A DNA stretch of 64,000 bases from contig CAXBGS010000004.1 of NCBI GenBank assembly GCA_963975425.1, positions 496,001 through 560,000 of the forward strand, in the 5' to 3' direction. Below are positions 1 through 9,256 of the stretch, piece by piece. Both the position numbers and the translations under genes were made by a program. The stretch's first letter is position 1. Each line of letters opens with the position of its first letter. This stretch comes from CAXBGS01 sp963975425. Lineage in GTDB: Bacteria > Planctomycetota > Planctomycetia > Pirellulales > Pirellulaceae. The notes beneath the pieces were generated by a model. That model was not told where the DNA came from, ran no database searches, and saw only the letters and a program-made list of their open reading frames with translations.

Positions 1-235
1 GGATGCGGCGTGAAAAGCTCATGGAGTTGTGATACTCCACGGGCAGCCAGTGCACGTGGATGCCGTCTTCGTTGGTTTCCTTCCAGTCCCCGGCCTGACC
101 ACCGGTTTGATCCGATGCGACCATGTGAACTTCATGGCCCCAGGCAACCAACCGACGTGCCATTTCGTAGGAACGAATTCCGCCAAACATCATCTGAGGT
201 GTGGAGAAATACTGGTGCAAATAGACGATCTTCAA
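1..235 (-). CDS. Glycosyltransferase family 4, N-terminal part (cut by window edge)
   Basis: This is the first 78 codons of a minus-strand gene that runs off the left edge of the window. Translation from a TTG codon at 235-233 gives MKIVYLHQYFSTPQ, then a segment with GGIRSYEMARRLVAWGHEVHMV, which matches the N-terminal Rossmann half of GT4 enzymes of the WbuB kind that act on O-antigen or capsule sugars in the cytoplasm. An AAGGAG box lies about six bases upstream of the TTG, which supports this start. The C-terminal half with the nucleotide-sugar site is outside the window, so substrate and completeness are unknown. It is divergent from the glycan operon that starts at 753 and probably belongs to the same surface-polysaccharide locus. 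Confidence 0.8.
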   Translation of the reverse strand, partial: MKIVYLHQYFSTPQMMFGGIRSYEMARRLVAWGHEVHMVASDQTGGQAGDWKETNEDGIHVHWLPVEYHNSMSFSRRI

Positions 236-752
236 GATCGGCTCCTTGTTTCGCGGCCGAAGGATCGGCGGTCGATAAGCTTGAGGGGTTTTCGAATCGA
301 ACGGTAAAGCAACAGATGGTTGGTTTGAAGCATTCCAGTCTTCCGACGAATACAACCGGCCCCGAAATCAATCAGTCAGCTATTGCCAGAAAAGAGCAGG
401 TATTACAAAACCTGAGGCCCGTTTTTTGCTCCACCAAGGCTCCGTCGTACCGCTTCAGCGGGTGGAATGGCAAATATTGTAGTTACCGTTCGAAAAATAC
501 CTAGCTGAGACGGTGGGGATCGCGTCGGCGGTGCCTTAAACGGAACAATCGGAACATTCCAACTTACCTAGGTTGCGGCTTTGACAAACGGAAACCGCGA
601 TTAACTATAGAAGTTCGTTTTTCACCTAGTCTCCGTGCTCGCTCGCACTGTGCCCATTTTTCCCTGCCCTGGTTTCCGTGCCTCTGTTCCCGTGCCCCTG
701 TCAAAGCTGGAGCTCGAATCACAACACTCGATCACATTAAAAACGAATCTTC
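236..752. other. Intergenic region between divergent glycan genes
   Basis: About 520 bases with no convincing gene. Open frames here have no recognisable domain and overlap each other in several frames. The stretch should carry the promoters of both the minus-strand glycosyltransferase and the plus-strand operon. The last 110 bases are pyrimidine-rich, with loosely repeated GTGCC and CCCTG words. Confidence 0.5.
581..611 (+). promoter_or_regulatory. Putative sigma-70-type promoter of the pglCDE-like operon
   Basis: A perfect TTGACA box at 581-586 is followed by TATAGA at 606-611, with a 19-base spacer that is longer than the optimum. It lies about 140 bases before the first start codon. The call rests on the motif alone. 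Confidence 0.35.
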
Positions 753-1367
753 ATGATGAAACGGCTGGTGGATTTGGTCTTAGCCTCGATCGCTCTGATT
801 TTGCTCTCGCCACTGATCCTTGTCACCGCGGTGCTGGTGCGCATACGTCTGGGCAGTCCGATTCTGTTCAGCCAAACGCGTCCTGGTTATCTCGGCAAAC
901 CCTTTCGCATGTACAAATTCCGCTCGATGCTCGACACGCGTGACGCGAGCGGAGCGTTGCTTCCGGACGAGGAACGGCTGACGCCGTTCGGACAATTTCT
1001 CCGCAGTTCAAGCTTGGACGAATTACCCGAGTTGTGGAACGTGATTCGCGGCGACATGAGTTTGGTGGGACCGAGACCCTTGATGATGGCTTACCTGGAC
1101 AGATACACACCCGAGCAGAGACGTCGCCACGACGCCAAGCCCGGTGTGACCGGATGGGCACAGATCAACGGACGAAATTCGATCAGCTGGGAAGAGAAGT
1201 TTGGTCTTGATGTTTGGTATGTCGATAACCAAAGTCTAATACTGGACATGCGCATACTATGGTTAACCGTTTGGACCGTTCTCTTCCGCCGCGGGGTGTC
1301 TGCGGACAACCACGTGACCATGCCTGAGTACTTTGGACCTGAAGACGAAAGAAGCGGAACATCGTGA
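753..1367 (+). CDS. pglC: PglC-like polyprenyl-phosphate sugar-phosphate transferase
   Basis: A monotopic phosphoglycosyl transferase that would move a sugar-1-phosphate from a UDP-sugar to undecaprenyl phosphate at the inner face of the membrane, starting a lipid-linked glycan. The 204-residue length fits the small PglC type without an N-terminal membrane domain. One hydrophobic helix (about residues 5-30) is followed by the catalytic domain with MYKFRSM near residue 53, the Asp-Glu dyad of SLDELPELWN at D89/E90, and SLVGPRP near residue 103. Two ATG codons are adjacent at 753 and 756, with no clear ribosome binding site. The gene overlaps the next by four bases. Order and similarity to PglD and PglE neighbours suggest a diacetylbacillosamine-type sugar as substrate, which is inference. 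Confidence 0.85.
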   Translation: MMKRLVDLVLASIALILLSPLILVTAVLVRIRLGSPILFSQTRPGYLGKPFRMYKFRSMLDTRDASGALLPDEERLTPFGQFLRSSSLDELPELWNVIRGDMSLVGPRPLMMAYLDRYTPEQRRRHDAKPGVTGWAQINGRNSISWEEKFGLDVWYVDNQSLILDMRILWLTVWTVLFRRGVSADNHVTMPEYFGPEDERSGTS

Positions 1368-2038
1368 ATAGCCCCCATCTACTTGTCGCGTCGAAACAGA
1401 TTGACTTTCGTTCGCCGGTCTTCGTCATCGGAGCGGGGGGGCACGGCAAAGTTGTCGCACAAATTCTTCGAGAGATGGGTGCCGACGTCGCCGGCATGAT
1501 GGACGATGATCCCTCGGCCGAGACTCCCGAGGACACCGCGTTCCTGGGACCAATCACCCAACTGAACAACTATAAGAATCCGCAAGCGGTCATCGCGATC
1601 GGATGCAACTTGATTCGTCGGCGCGTTCGCGACTCGTTTCAAGCGCGTTGGTTGACCGCCATCCATCCATCCGCTTACGTATCACCGTCGGCCAAGTTGG
1701 GACGCGGCGTCGTCGTCTGTGCCAATGCCGCCATCGGCGAAGACGCAGTGATCGGCGAGCACGTCATCGTGAACACGAGTACCTCTGTCGACCATGACGC
1801 AAAGATCGGTGAATTTACTCATCTGGCTTGCGGCGTGACGCTGGCTGGTGGTGTCGAGATCGGTGATGATGTACTCGTCGGTGCCGGTGCGACGGTACTG
1901 CCTTTCATTCGAATCGGCAATCGCGCGACGCTAGGGGCCGGCGGCGTTGCGACACGAAATATCGACGACGAAGTCATCGCGTATGGCGTTCCCGCACGTC
2001 CGCTAAAACGCAATGACGATGGGATACTTGACCAATAA
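1364..2038 (+). CDS. pglD: PglD/NeuD-like sugar O/N-acetyltransferase
   Basis: An acetyl-CoA-dependent acetyltransferase of the PglD/NeuD family, expected to acetylate the amino group of a UDP-amino-sugar in the cytoplasm. The N-terminus has a nucleotide-sugar-binding Rossmann-like segment with VIGAGGHGKV at residues 21-30. From about residue 100 on it shows hexapeptide repeats of a left-handed beta-helix, with VDHDAKIGEF placing the likely catalytic base at H144. The 224-residue length fits the family. The GTG start overlaps the stop of the PglC-like gene by four bases, and its own stop shares one base with the next start codon, so the three genes are tightly coupled. The exact sugar is not shown by the sequence. 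Confidence 0.85.
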   Translation: MNSPHLLVASKQIDFRSPVFVIGAGGHGKVVAQILREMGADVAGMMDDDPSAETPEDTAFLGPITQLNNYKNPQAVIAIGCNLIRRRVRDSFQARWLTAIHPSAYVSPSAKLGRGVVVCANAAIGEDAVIGEHVIVNTSTSVDHDAKIGEFTHLACGVTLAGGVEIGDDVLVGAGATVLPFIRIGNRATLGAGGVATRNIDDEVIAYGVPARPLKRNDDGILDQ

Positions 2039-3177
2039 TGCTAACCGAGACGAAACGCGTCTATTTGTCCGCGCCCCACATGGGCGAACGAGAGCGTGAG
2101 TTACTGCTAGACGCATTCGATTCCAACTGGATCGCGCCGCTGGGTCCGCACGTCAATGCATTCGAACAAGAGTTCGCGGCGAAGGTTGGCGCATCGCATG
2201 CCGTCGCCTTGTCCAGCGGAACCGCGGCGCTGCATCTGTCGCTGCGTTTGTTGAATATCCAGCCGGGCGACGAAGTCCTGACATCGTCACTGACATTTGT
2301 CGCAACGGCAAATTCGATCTGCTATGTCGGCGCCAAGCCCGTTTTTATCGACAGCGATCGACGGACCTGGAATATGGATCCCAATCTGTTGGCGGAAGAA
2401 CTGCAGCGTTGTTCCCAGCGAGGCAAGCTGCCCAAGGCTGTCCTCACGGTCGACGTCAATGGTCAATGCGCCGACTACGGGCCGATCCGGGAAATCTGCG
2501 ATCAATACGAAGTTCCCATTGTCGAAGACGCTGCCGAAGCACTTGGCGCCACCTATCGAGGTGAACATGCGGGCAGCTTTGGTGTGACCGGGTGCTTCTC
2601 TTTCAACGGCAACAAGATCATCACCACCAGCGGCGGCGGCATGTTGGTGACCGAAAACGAGTCGTGGGCCAACCGAGCTCGTCACCTCGCCACCCAGGCA
2701 CGTGACCCCGCGCCGCATTACGAACATTCTGAAATTGGTCACAACTATCGGCTTAGCAACTTGCTGGCGGCGATCGGCCGCGGACAGTTGGCGGTACTGG
2801 ACAATCGGGTCCAGCGGCGTCGTGAGATTTTCAAAAGATATGAGAGTGAACTGTCCGCAATTCCTGGCATCAAATTTATGCCTGAACCGCAAGAATTCTT
2901 TTCCACACGCTGGCTGACGGCACTTACAATTGACCCGAATTTGGCCGGCATGTCCCGGGAAGAGATTCGACTAGCGCTTGAGTCGGAGAACATCGAGTCT
3001 CGACCGATTTGGAAACCGATGCACATGCAGCCCGCCTTTCAAGACTGCCGCGCAGTTGCATCCGGAGTTTCAGAATCATTGTTTCGTGATGGACTGTGTC
3101 TGCCCAGCGGTTCGTCGATGACGGATGACGATCAACAACGTACGCTGAACAAAATTTTTGAACTCCGACAAAAGTGA
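2038..3177 (+). CDS. pglE: DegT/DnrJ/EryC1/StrS-family sugar aminotransferase, PglE-like
   Basis: A PLP-dependent aminotransferase that converts a 4-keto UDP-sugar to the 4-amino sugar, the substrate for the upstream PglD-like acetyltransferase. The fold is recognisable from SSGTAALHLSLR near residue 60, the cofactor Asp in VEDAAEALG (D164) and the Schiff-base lysine in SFNGNKIITT (K193). The C-terminal half has the GHNYRLSNLLAAIGRGQL segment typical of the family. The length of 379 residues is normal. The ATG shares its A with the TAA of the preceding gene. The 4,6-dehydratase that would make its substrate (PglF type) is not in this window. Confidence 0.88.
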   Translation: MLTETKRVYLSAPHMGERERELLLDAFDSNWIAPLGPHVNAFEQEFAAKVGASHAVALSSGTAALHLSLRLLNIQPGDEVLTSSLTFVATANSICYVGAKPVFIDSDRRTWNMDPNLLAEELQRCSQRGKLPKAVLTVDVNGQCADYGPIREICDQYEVPIVEDAAEALGATYRGEHAGSFGVTGCFSFNGNKIITTSGGGMLVTENESWANRARHLATQARDPAPHYEHSEIGHNYRLSNLLAAIGRGQLAVLDNRVQRRREIFKRYESELSAIPGIKFMPEPQEFFSTRWLTALTIDPNLAGMSREEIRLALESENIESRPIWKPMHMQPAFQDCRAVASGVSESLFRDGLCLPSGSSMTDDDQQRTLNKIFELRQK

Positions 3178-3255
3178 TTTGCTAAAAAACGAACCTCCAC
3201 GCTTCGATCGACCCTACTCGCCGAGCGCCCCCCTTCACCAAGTTCCCCGCCCTCT

Positions 3256-4962
3256 ATGAACGTTCTCGGTCTGAATTACTACTTCCACGACTCCACAGCT
3301 TGTATAGTCCGTGACGGCAACCTCATCGCGGCAGTCGAGGACGAGCGTCTATCTCGCAACAAACACAGTCGCGATTTTCCGGCGCTTTCAACCGCAAAGT
3401 GCCTGGAACTGGCCGGCATCGATTATGCGGACGTCGACCACATCGCCGTCTCGATCAAGCCGACTCATAATTGGTTTCGCCGCAGTCTGTATGCGGCCGG
3501 CCGCCCCAAGTACTTCTGGCCGATTTTCAAGCACGAAGCCGCGCATGCGTGTCAACGCCAAGCATCTTTTTGGGCCTGGTTCAAGAGACATTGGCCCAAA
3601 CGAGGCAACCGACCTCAGGTGCATTTCATCCCGCACCACATGACCCATGCGCCGGGCAGTTTCTATGTCTCACCCTATGATGAGGCCGCGTTGCTTGGGC
3701 TGGACGGCAGCGGCGAATGGGCCACGACGTTCCTCGGTTACGGACAGGGAAACCGCATCACGAATCTCGGCGAAAGTTTCTTTCCGCATTCGTTGGGTTC
3801 CTTTTATGAGGCCGCGACTCAGTTCTGCGGATTCCGAACCAACTACGACGAAGGGAAGACGATGGGGTTGGCGCCGATGGGTGACCCGGAAGTCTTTCGC
3901 AATCAAGTCGAAAAAATCTTAAGCGTCACCGATGAAGGCCAAGTGCAAATCGACCTGAGTTACTTTCGATTCCAGAACATGGACTGGAGACGCTGTTCAC
4001 AGAAATTCTTTGACACATTCGGCCCCGCGCGAAAGCCGGGCGAGCCCTTTGAGCCTCATCACGAACACTTGGCTGCCGCGTTTCAGCGCGTGCTTGAGGA
4101 CTGTGCACTAAAGATATGTGAAATTCTGCACACCAAGACAAAATCAAAAAACCTGATCGTGTCCGGTGGCGTCGCGCTCAACAGCGTGATGAACGGACGA
4201 ATCTTGCGCGAGAGCTCGTTCGATTCGCTGTATGTGATGCCGGCTGCCGGTGACAACGGCACCGCAATCGGCGCTGCGTACTATTTGATTAATGGAATTC
4301 TTGGCCAACCACGCACGTTTGTCCACTCAGATCCCTACATCGGAACCGAGTATAACAACGATCAAATCCGGCACGTTTTAAACGAGGCAAAGGCGTCCTT
4401 TAGCGAAGAATCAGATATCTGCCGCAGTGTGACTGACCTGCTTGTCGAAGGCAAAATTGTCGGCTGGTTCCAAGGCAAAATGGAAATCGGGCCACGTTCG
4501 CTCGGCGGTCGAAGCATCCTGGCAAATCCTGCGTTCCCTGAAATGAAGGACAAGATCAACGCGGAAGTAAAGTTCCGCGAAGCCTATCGCCCCTTTGCGC
4601 CGTCGGCGACCTTGGAAGACAGCAATCAGTTCTTTGATAACACTTGCGAAACACCGTTCATGCTGAAAGTTTGCAACGTACTTGAAGACAAACGCGAGGT
4701 GATACCTGCGGTTACCCACGTCGACGGAAGTGCGCGATTGCAGACCGTCACCGAGGCATCCAACCCCCGATACCATCGATTGATCAAGACGTTCGGCGAA
4801 CGAACGGGCGTTCCGGTCGTCCTAAACACAAGCTTCAACGTGCAGGGCGAACCGCTGGTTGAGTCGCCGCGCGACGCGATCCGCTGTTACTTTTCGACTG
4901 GCTTGGACGCACTGGCGATTGGCGATTTCTTACTCGTAAAAGATCGGTGCCCCCAGTCATGA
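3256..4962 (+). CDS. NodU/CmcH-family carbamoyltransferase
   Basis: An O-carbamoyltransferase that would use carbamoyl phosphate and ATP to carbamoylate a hydroxyl, here probably on a sugar. The N-terminal Kae1-like domain carries the metal-binding PHHMTHA motif (H127/H128 and H131) and LGLDGSGEW with D150. Later come VSGGVALNS and PAAGDNGTAIGAAYY, and the C-terminal carbamoyladenylate-forming part has GKMEIGPRSLGGRSI and NTSFNVQGEPLV. The 568 residues match the family. It follows the PglE-like gene after 78 bases and its TGA overlaps the next gene as ATGA. In natural-product pathways the family decorates Nod factors, cephalosporins and aminoglycosides. Placement inside a glycan operon points to surface-sugar decoration. 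Confidence 0.88.
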   Translation: MNVLGLNYYFHDSTACIVRDGNLIAAVEDERLSRNKHSRDFPALSTAKCLELAGIDYADVDHIAVSIKPTHNWFRRSLYAAGRPKYFWPIFKHEAAHACQRQASFWAWFKRHWPKRGNRPQVHFIPHHMTHAPGSFYVSPYDEAALLGLDGSGEWATTFLGYGQGNRITNLGESFFPHSLGSFYEAATQFCGFRTNYDEGKTMGLAPMGDPEVFRNQVEKILSVTDEGQVQIDLSYFRFQNMDWRRCSQKFFDTFGPARKPGEPFEPHHEHLAAAFQRVLEDCALKICEILHTKTKSKNLIVSGGVALNSVMNGRILRESSFDSLYVMPAAGDNGTAIGAAYYLINGILGQPRTFVHSDPYIGTEYNNDQIRHVLNEAKASFSEESDICRSVTDLLVEGKIVGWFQGKMEIGPRSLGGRSILANPAFPEMKDKINAEVKFREAYRPFAPSATLEDSNQFFDNTCETPFMLKVCNVLEDKREVIPAVTHVDGSARLQTVTEASNPRYHRLIKTFGERTGVPVVLNTSFNVQGEPLVESPRDAIRCYFSTGLDALAIGDFLLVKDRCPQS

Positions 4963-6068
4963 CGCTGATCCGTATCGACGCCGACTCTAACGAATGGGAC
5001 GAAATCGTTCGCTCGATGAACGGACACAGCGTCTATCAATTCGCGGCCTACCATCGTTTGGCGGCGCAGATGGATGGCGGTAGCGCCCGATTGTTTTTCT
5101 TTGAAAAAGGGTCGCGGCGCATTGCGATTCCTTTGATTATCCGCGACATCCCTTCGTCATGCTTGCGGGGAGACGAAGTCCTCCGTGATGCGACGTCGGT
5201 CTACGGATATCCGGGTATTCTGTCCAATACCGACGATGCGCCGGCGGAATTCATCGATCGATTCCAGTTTGTGCTGCAAGAGGAAATGCGGCGAGAAAAT
5301 GTCGTCACGGTCTTTGTGCGTCTCGGCGCATTTCGCAACAGCATCGAACTGATCCGCGGCCTGGGCGACGTGGAAAAAATTGGCGATACCGTTGCGATCG
5401 ACCTTTCACTGTGTGACGAAACAAGATTCCGCGGGTACCGCCGGAATCATCGTCAAAATATCAGTCAACTGCGTCGGCTGGGTGCAAAGACCCACGTCGA
5501 TGTTGACTACACAAACTTATCCCGTTTCGAAAATGCTTACCGGCTCAGCATGCAACGCGTCGGGGCGAACGATTGGTTCACGTTCGGGCTGCCGTACTTT
5601 GATCAACTGTGTACAAGCTGTTCCGACGATGTCGTTCTACTGCAGACCATGGTGGACGACGAATTTATGTGTGGCGGATTGTTCTTCAGCAGTGGTGATG
5701 TTGCCTACGCACATCTAACTGCCACGGCCGACGAATGGGTCGGCAAGTCACCCACCAAAGTCCTGTTTGAAGACGCGGCAAGTTTTTTCAAACAACGCGG
5801 ATGTCGGTGGCTACACCTGGGCGGCGGTTTGGGTGCACGCGAAGACAACCTGTACCGCTTCAAATGCGGGTTTAGCGATCAGCGTTTTCCGTTTCACGTT
5901 TGGAAGTACGTGGTGGATATGAAGCGGTACCAGGAACTCTGTCGCCCGACGCGAATCCCATCAATGGGCGACAAATACGAATCCTTTTTTCCTCAGTACC
6001 GTGCCGTGGCGTCAGACTGCAGCCGTCGTGAACCAGCACCTTCCAGCCAGGTCGCCGAAGACCTTTGA
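4959..6068 (+). CDS. FemAB/GNAT-like acyltransferase
   Basis: A protein of the FemAB-related GNAT superfamily, whose members add aminoacyl or acyl groups to peptidoglycan or polysaccharide precursors. Features are RRNHRQNISQLRR near residue 165, then LFFSSGDVAYAHLTAT and GGGLGAREDNLYRFKCGF, the usual C-terminal acetyl-CoA/aminoacyl-site region. I chose the ATG at 4959 because it forms an ATGA overlap with the carbamoyltransferase stop. A GTG at 4947 would add four residues. At 369 residues it is of normal length. The substrate is unknown, but operon context suggests acylation of the same glycan. It is the last gene of the operon, facing the convergent ABC-permease gene about 100 bases away. 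Confidence 0.75.
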   Translation: MTLIRIDADSNEWDEIVRSMNGHSVYQFAAYHRLAAQMDGGSARLFFFEKGSRRIAIPLIIRDIPSSCLRGDEVLRDATSVYGYPGILSNTDDAPAEFIDRFQFVLQEEMRRENVVTVFVRLGAFRNSIELIRGLGDVEKIGDTVAIDLSLCDETRFRGYRRNHRQNISQLRRLGAKTHVDVDYTNLSRFENAYRLSMQRVGANDWFTFGLPYFDQLCTSCSDDVVLLQTMVDDEFMCGGLFFSSGDVAYAHLTATADEWVGKSPTKVLFEDAASFFKQRGCRWLHLGGGLGAREDNLYRFKCGFSDQRFPFHVWKYVVDMKRYQELCRPTRIPSMGDKYESFFPQYRAVASDCSRREPAPSSQVAEDL

Positions 6069-6170
6069 AACAGGCGGGACATCGCATTGTCCGAACCGGC
6101 ACCGGCTTTCAGCTGCTGCGACGTTTAATCAAACACCGTCTCGAACTCACACGGTCTTCGACCGGCAGGT

Positions 6171-8414
6171 TCAGACGGCGTGTGTCACTAGCGATGTCGT
6201 GGGATCGACGTACTCGTGATCGCAATCGATCAGGTCCGATTCGTTTTCGTCCACCGCAGGCCGCAAGGTGGCAAAGTACAGCAAGCAAGTGATTGCGACA
6301 CCAATGCTGACGACCACCCACATCGGTTGATAGGCGGGTCCCGCCTCGGTTTGCATCAAGAACAGCGATGCGCCGTTCCAATCGCTGGCGATGATCCTTT
6401 CCAGTGAGACCGACAATGCATTGTTGGTAAAGTGAATCAAGATTCCGGGCAAGACGCTTCCGGTTCTCAAAGCAACCCAGCCCAGCATCAGTCCCATGAT
6501 GGTCGCGGCGATGGATTGCTGCAGGACTCCATGCGAGATACCGAACATCACCGCCGTGATGACGACCGCCCGTAACCGTCCGTTACCTCGTACCAGTCCG
6601 CCAAAAATAAAGCCGCGGAAGGCTAGCTCTTCACAGATTGCAGGCACGAATGCCATCAGCAGAACCACGGACAGCCACGGAGCGGAAGAAATCTGATCGG
6701 CGAAAGGCTTCATCGCCGCCGCGGCCTGTTCGCTGATCGGGTAGGTATAGCTGATAAATTTTGCCAGCGCGACATACATCGGATGCAACGTCACGCCTAG
6801 CAATACGGCCAACGGAAGTGTTGTCCAGTGGGGCATGTTGACCCTCAGGCTGCTGCGCAGCGAAGTCGTCAACACGGTTGCCATCAACAGGGCCGGTGCC
6901 AAAATCATGCCGATTTGCGGCAACAGCACCAGTTGTGCGATTCCGGCAAAGGTATCGGGCATTTCGGTGACCGCCAATTTGCCAAAGAACAATGCGACCA
7001 ACACGATGGCGCCACAGGCAAACCCTTGCGCCGGCGTCGCAGCTCGCTGGCGGTCTCGCCACAAGTGACGCACCCACATACTCAGTTCCCACTGGTCACC
7101 GCCGCCGAACAAGACCGCTTCGTCCTCGAATTGGCGTCTTGCCCATGAAACCGCTAACCACAGACATGCCAATGTGACCGACGCGACAATCGGGGCGTAC
7201 CACATGGCCGTTGTATATTGGCCCTCGACCAACGAACGTACCAACAAGAACATTCCCGTGACCGGGATCAAGCTGGTTCCGGTGCTTAACGAGGTGCCAG
7301 GCAACATTGGCAACAGCACCAAAGGCAACGTGACCATCATCAAGGGCATCAAGTAGTACTGGCCTTCTTTGCTGCTGCGTGCCATCGCGGCGACGGCGAG
7401 GGCCAAAGCACTGAAGAGCGATGACAGTGGAACAAGCGCGACCAATAACCAAAGCATCGGAATCAGTGGCGGTGCGCCCAGGGCGCCGCCGCCGGTCACA
7501 TCCATTTGGCCGAACACGAACGAGCTGGTCACCAGCATACTGCCAGCGTTCAAAATCGCCGTCATCATGCTGAACGTGGTAACCGCGCCCAGCTTGCCCC
7601 AGACAATTTCGCTCCGCAGCGCGGGGCTGCAGAGCAGCGTTTCCAGTGTTCCACGTTCCTTTTCACCCGCCACCAGGTCGATCGCGGGATAAAACGCACC
7701 GGTCATCGCCCAAACCAACATGATGAACGGCAACAACTTGCTCCAGAACGCCGCCTCGCGCGTTCGTTCGGGGGCAATGTCGATATCGTCTAACTGGAAT
7801 GGGTCTAAAACGCTTGGCGACATGCCGGATTCGGCAACGCGTTCGCGCACCCAACCCGAACGCCACGTCGAAAGGACACCACGGACGCGGTCTCGCGCGA
7901 TCAGTGATTCATCCGAGGCGACGTTATACATCAGCCGCACCGAAGCCGCAGGATCATTGCCGCGCAGGCTTTCATCGACGAAGTCTTCGGGGAACAGCAT
8001 CACGACGTCGAACGTTCCTTCGCGAATCCATCGTTCTGTTTGCGTGTCGATGTCGACGTCGGAAGCCAATTCGTCCCATCGATAGGCGATCAAGTCCAGT
8101 CGATCATGATTGTCGGTCAGTTCGGGGGCGAACGTTTCGAGATCGTCTGCCAATAATGGCGGCACGTTCTGCAAGTGTTCACTGCCAACGACGCAAATCG
8201 CTGTCGTGTGCTGACGGCTGAACTGGGCAATCTGCAGCAACAGTGTCCCGACGAGTGGATAGAGCAAGATCGGCAGAACCGCGATCGTGAACAGCGTTCG
8301 ACGATCGCGCAGTTGATCACGCATCTCTCGAGCGTAGATCAACCAGACGGCCGAAAGCCTCGGATTGCCGGCCTTGCGAGCCAAGCGTCGTTTTTCGTTG
8401 GAAGAAAGTCTCAT
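6171..8414 (-). CDS. NatB-like ABC-2 permease fused to a CPBP (CAAX-type) intramembrane protease
   Basis: A 747-residue membrane protein with two parts. Residues 1-430 are an ABC-2/NatB-type permease, with a first membrane helix near 42-64, a large extracytoplasmic domain (about 65-225), and a helix bundle that includes AGEKERGTLETLLCSP near 249-264. Residues 450-715 are a CPBP protease: EELAFR at 595-600 (E595, E596, R600), FGISHG with H628 and HFTNN at 661-665 are the metal-ligand motifs of type II CAAX proteases. It is coupled to the ATPase gene upstream by an ATGA overlap (8411-8414). Related NatAB systems export sodium or drugs, and CPBP proteins process peptides or act in immunity, so the fused pair might export and cleave a peptide. 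That function is inference. The fusion itself is plain in the reading frame. Confidence 0.85.
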   Translation of the reverse strand: MRLSSNEKRRLARKAGNPRLSAVWLIYAREMRDQLRDRRTLFTIAVLPILLYPLVGTLLLQIAQFSRQHTTAICVVGSEHLQNVPPLLADDLETFAPELTDNHDRLDLIAYRWDELASDVDIDTQTERWIREGTFDVVMLFPEDFVDESLRGNDPAASVRLMYNVASDESLIARDRVRGVLSTWRSGWVRERVAESGMSPSVLDPFQLDDIDIAPERTREAAFWSKLLPFIMLVWAMTGAFYPAIDLVAGEKERGTLETLLCSPALRSEIVWGKLGAVTTFSMMTAILNAGSMLVTSSFVFGQMDVTGGGALGAPPLIPMLWLLVALVPLSSLFSALALAVAAMARSSKEGQYYLMPLMMVTLPLVLLPMLPGTSLSTGTSLIPVTGMFLLVRSLVEGQYTTAMWYAPIVASVTLACLWLAVSWARRQFEDEAVLFGGGDQWELSMWVRHLWRDRQRAATPAQGFACGAIVLVALFFGKLAVTEMPDTFAGIAQLVLLPQIGMILAPALLMATVLTTSLRSSLRVNMPHWTTLPLAVLLGVTLHPMYVALAKFISYTYPISEQAAAAMKPFADQISSAPWLSVVLLMAFVPAICEELAFRGFIFGGLVRGNGRLRAVVITAVMFGISHGVLQQSIAATIMGLMLGWVALRTGSVLPGILIHFTNNALSVSLERIIASDWNGASLFLMQTEAGPAYQPMWVVVSIGVAITCLLYFATLRPAVDENESDLIDCDHEYVDPTTSLVTHAV

Positions 8415-9256
8415 GACGTCTCCTGGTCGGAAACGTTAGCGATCGCGGAATCGGTCAGTTGCATCCCGACTGGCGCGGCAAGGCATTCCGCTGCCGCTTG
8501 TCCGGTCGACCGTGGTTGTTGTTCGTGTTGGCTAAGCAGTCCAAAAAACAGTTCTTCGAAATCGTCTTCGGTGTGTCGATGCTTCAGTTCGTCTAACGAC
8601 CCGGTATCAAGTATTTTGCCGCGGTGCATGATGGCGATACGGTCACATAAACGTTCGACCTCGCTCATGATGTGGGTCGAAAAAATCAGGCACTTGCCGG
8701 CTTCTCTCAGATCGCGAATCACGGCTAGCAGATTGCGAGCGACAAGCACATCCAGACCCAGCGTCGCTTCATCGAAAACCAGCACGGGAGGGTCGTGGAC
8801 CATCGCACGCGCAATCGACACCTTTTGTTTCATTCCCGTTGACATTTTCGCCCCCGGCACGTCGCGAAACTCATTCATCCTCAGCTGATCAAACAGCGTG
8901 ACGAGTCGTTCACGAAGCTGGGCGCGTGGCATCCCATGCAGACGACCGAAATACTCGACCATTTCCCAGGCCGTCATGCGATCGTAGATGGCAGTGTTAT
9001 TGCTGACGAACCCGATCTTGCGTCGCACTTCGGCAGGGTCGCTGACCACGTCATATCCGCCGACGGTTGCGATTCCGCTGGTGGGCGCCAGCACCGTGCT
9101 GAGGATGCGTAAAACGGTGGTCTTTCCGGCACCGTTGGGTCCCAACAGCCCAAAAATTTCGCCCGAACGAACGCAAAAGGAAACATGATCGACAGCTAGG
9201 AATCTGCCCCGCTGCAGGTCCTCGTAGGTCTTCGTTAGGTGCTGAACCTGGATCAT
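8411..9256 (-). CDS. NatA-like ABC transporter ATP-binding protein
   Basis: The cytoplasmic ATPase partner of the permease-protease fusion that follows it with a four-base overlap. From the chosen start the protein begins MIQVQHLTKTYEDL and has Walker A GPNGAGKTT at residues 39-47, an ABC signature STGMKQKVSIARA, Walker B VLVFDEATLGLD and the switch histidine in IFSTHIMSE. The signature and the DEAT variant of the usual DEPT are typical of NatA-type importer/exporter ATPases. A TTG at 9301 would extend the protein by 15 residues. I prefer the ATG at 9256 because family homology starts there and because a perfect inverted repeat (9288-9315) would otherwise overlap the coding start. A C-terminal tail of about 50 residues has no recognised motif. 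Confidence 0.85.
   Translation of the reverse strand: MIQVQHLTKTYEDLQRGRFLAVDHVSFCVRSGEIFGLLGPNGAGKTTVLRILSTVLAPTSGIATVGGYDVVSDPAEVRRKIGFVSNNTAIYDRMTAWEMVEYFGRLHGMPRAQLRERLVTLFDQLRMNEFRDVPGAKMSTGMKQKVSIARAMVHDPPVLVFDEATLGLDVLVARNLLAVIRDLREAGKCLIFSTHIMSEVERLCDRIAIMHRGKILDTGSLDELKHRHTEDDFEELFFGLLSQHEQQPRSTGQAAAECLAAPVGMQLTDSAIANVSDQETS

Noticed and set aside
10..504. Open frames on the plus strand at the left edge
   Set aside because: The first 235 bases encode a glycosyltransferase on the other strand, and the rest shows no domain.
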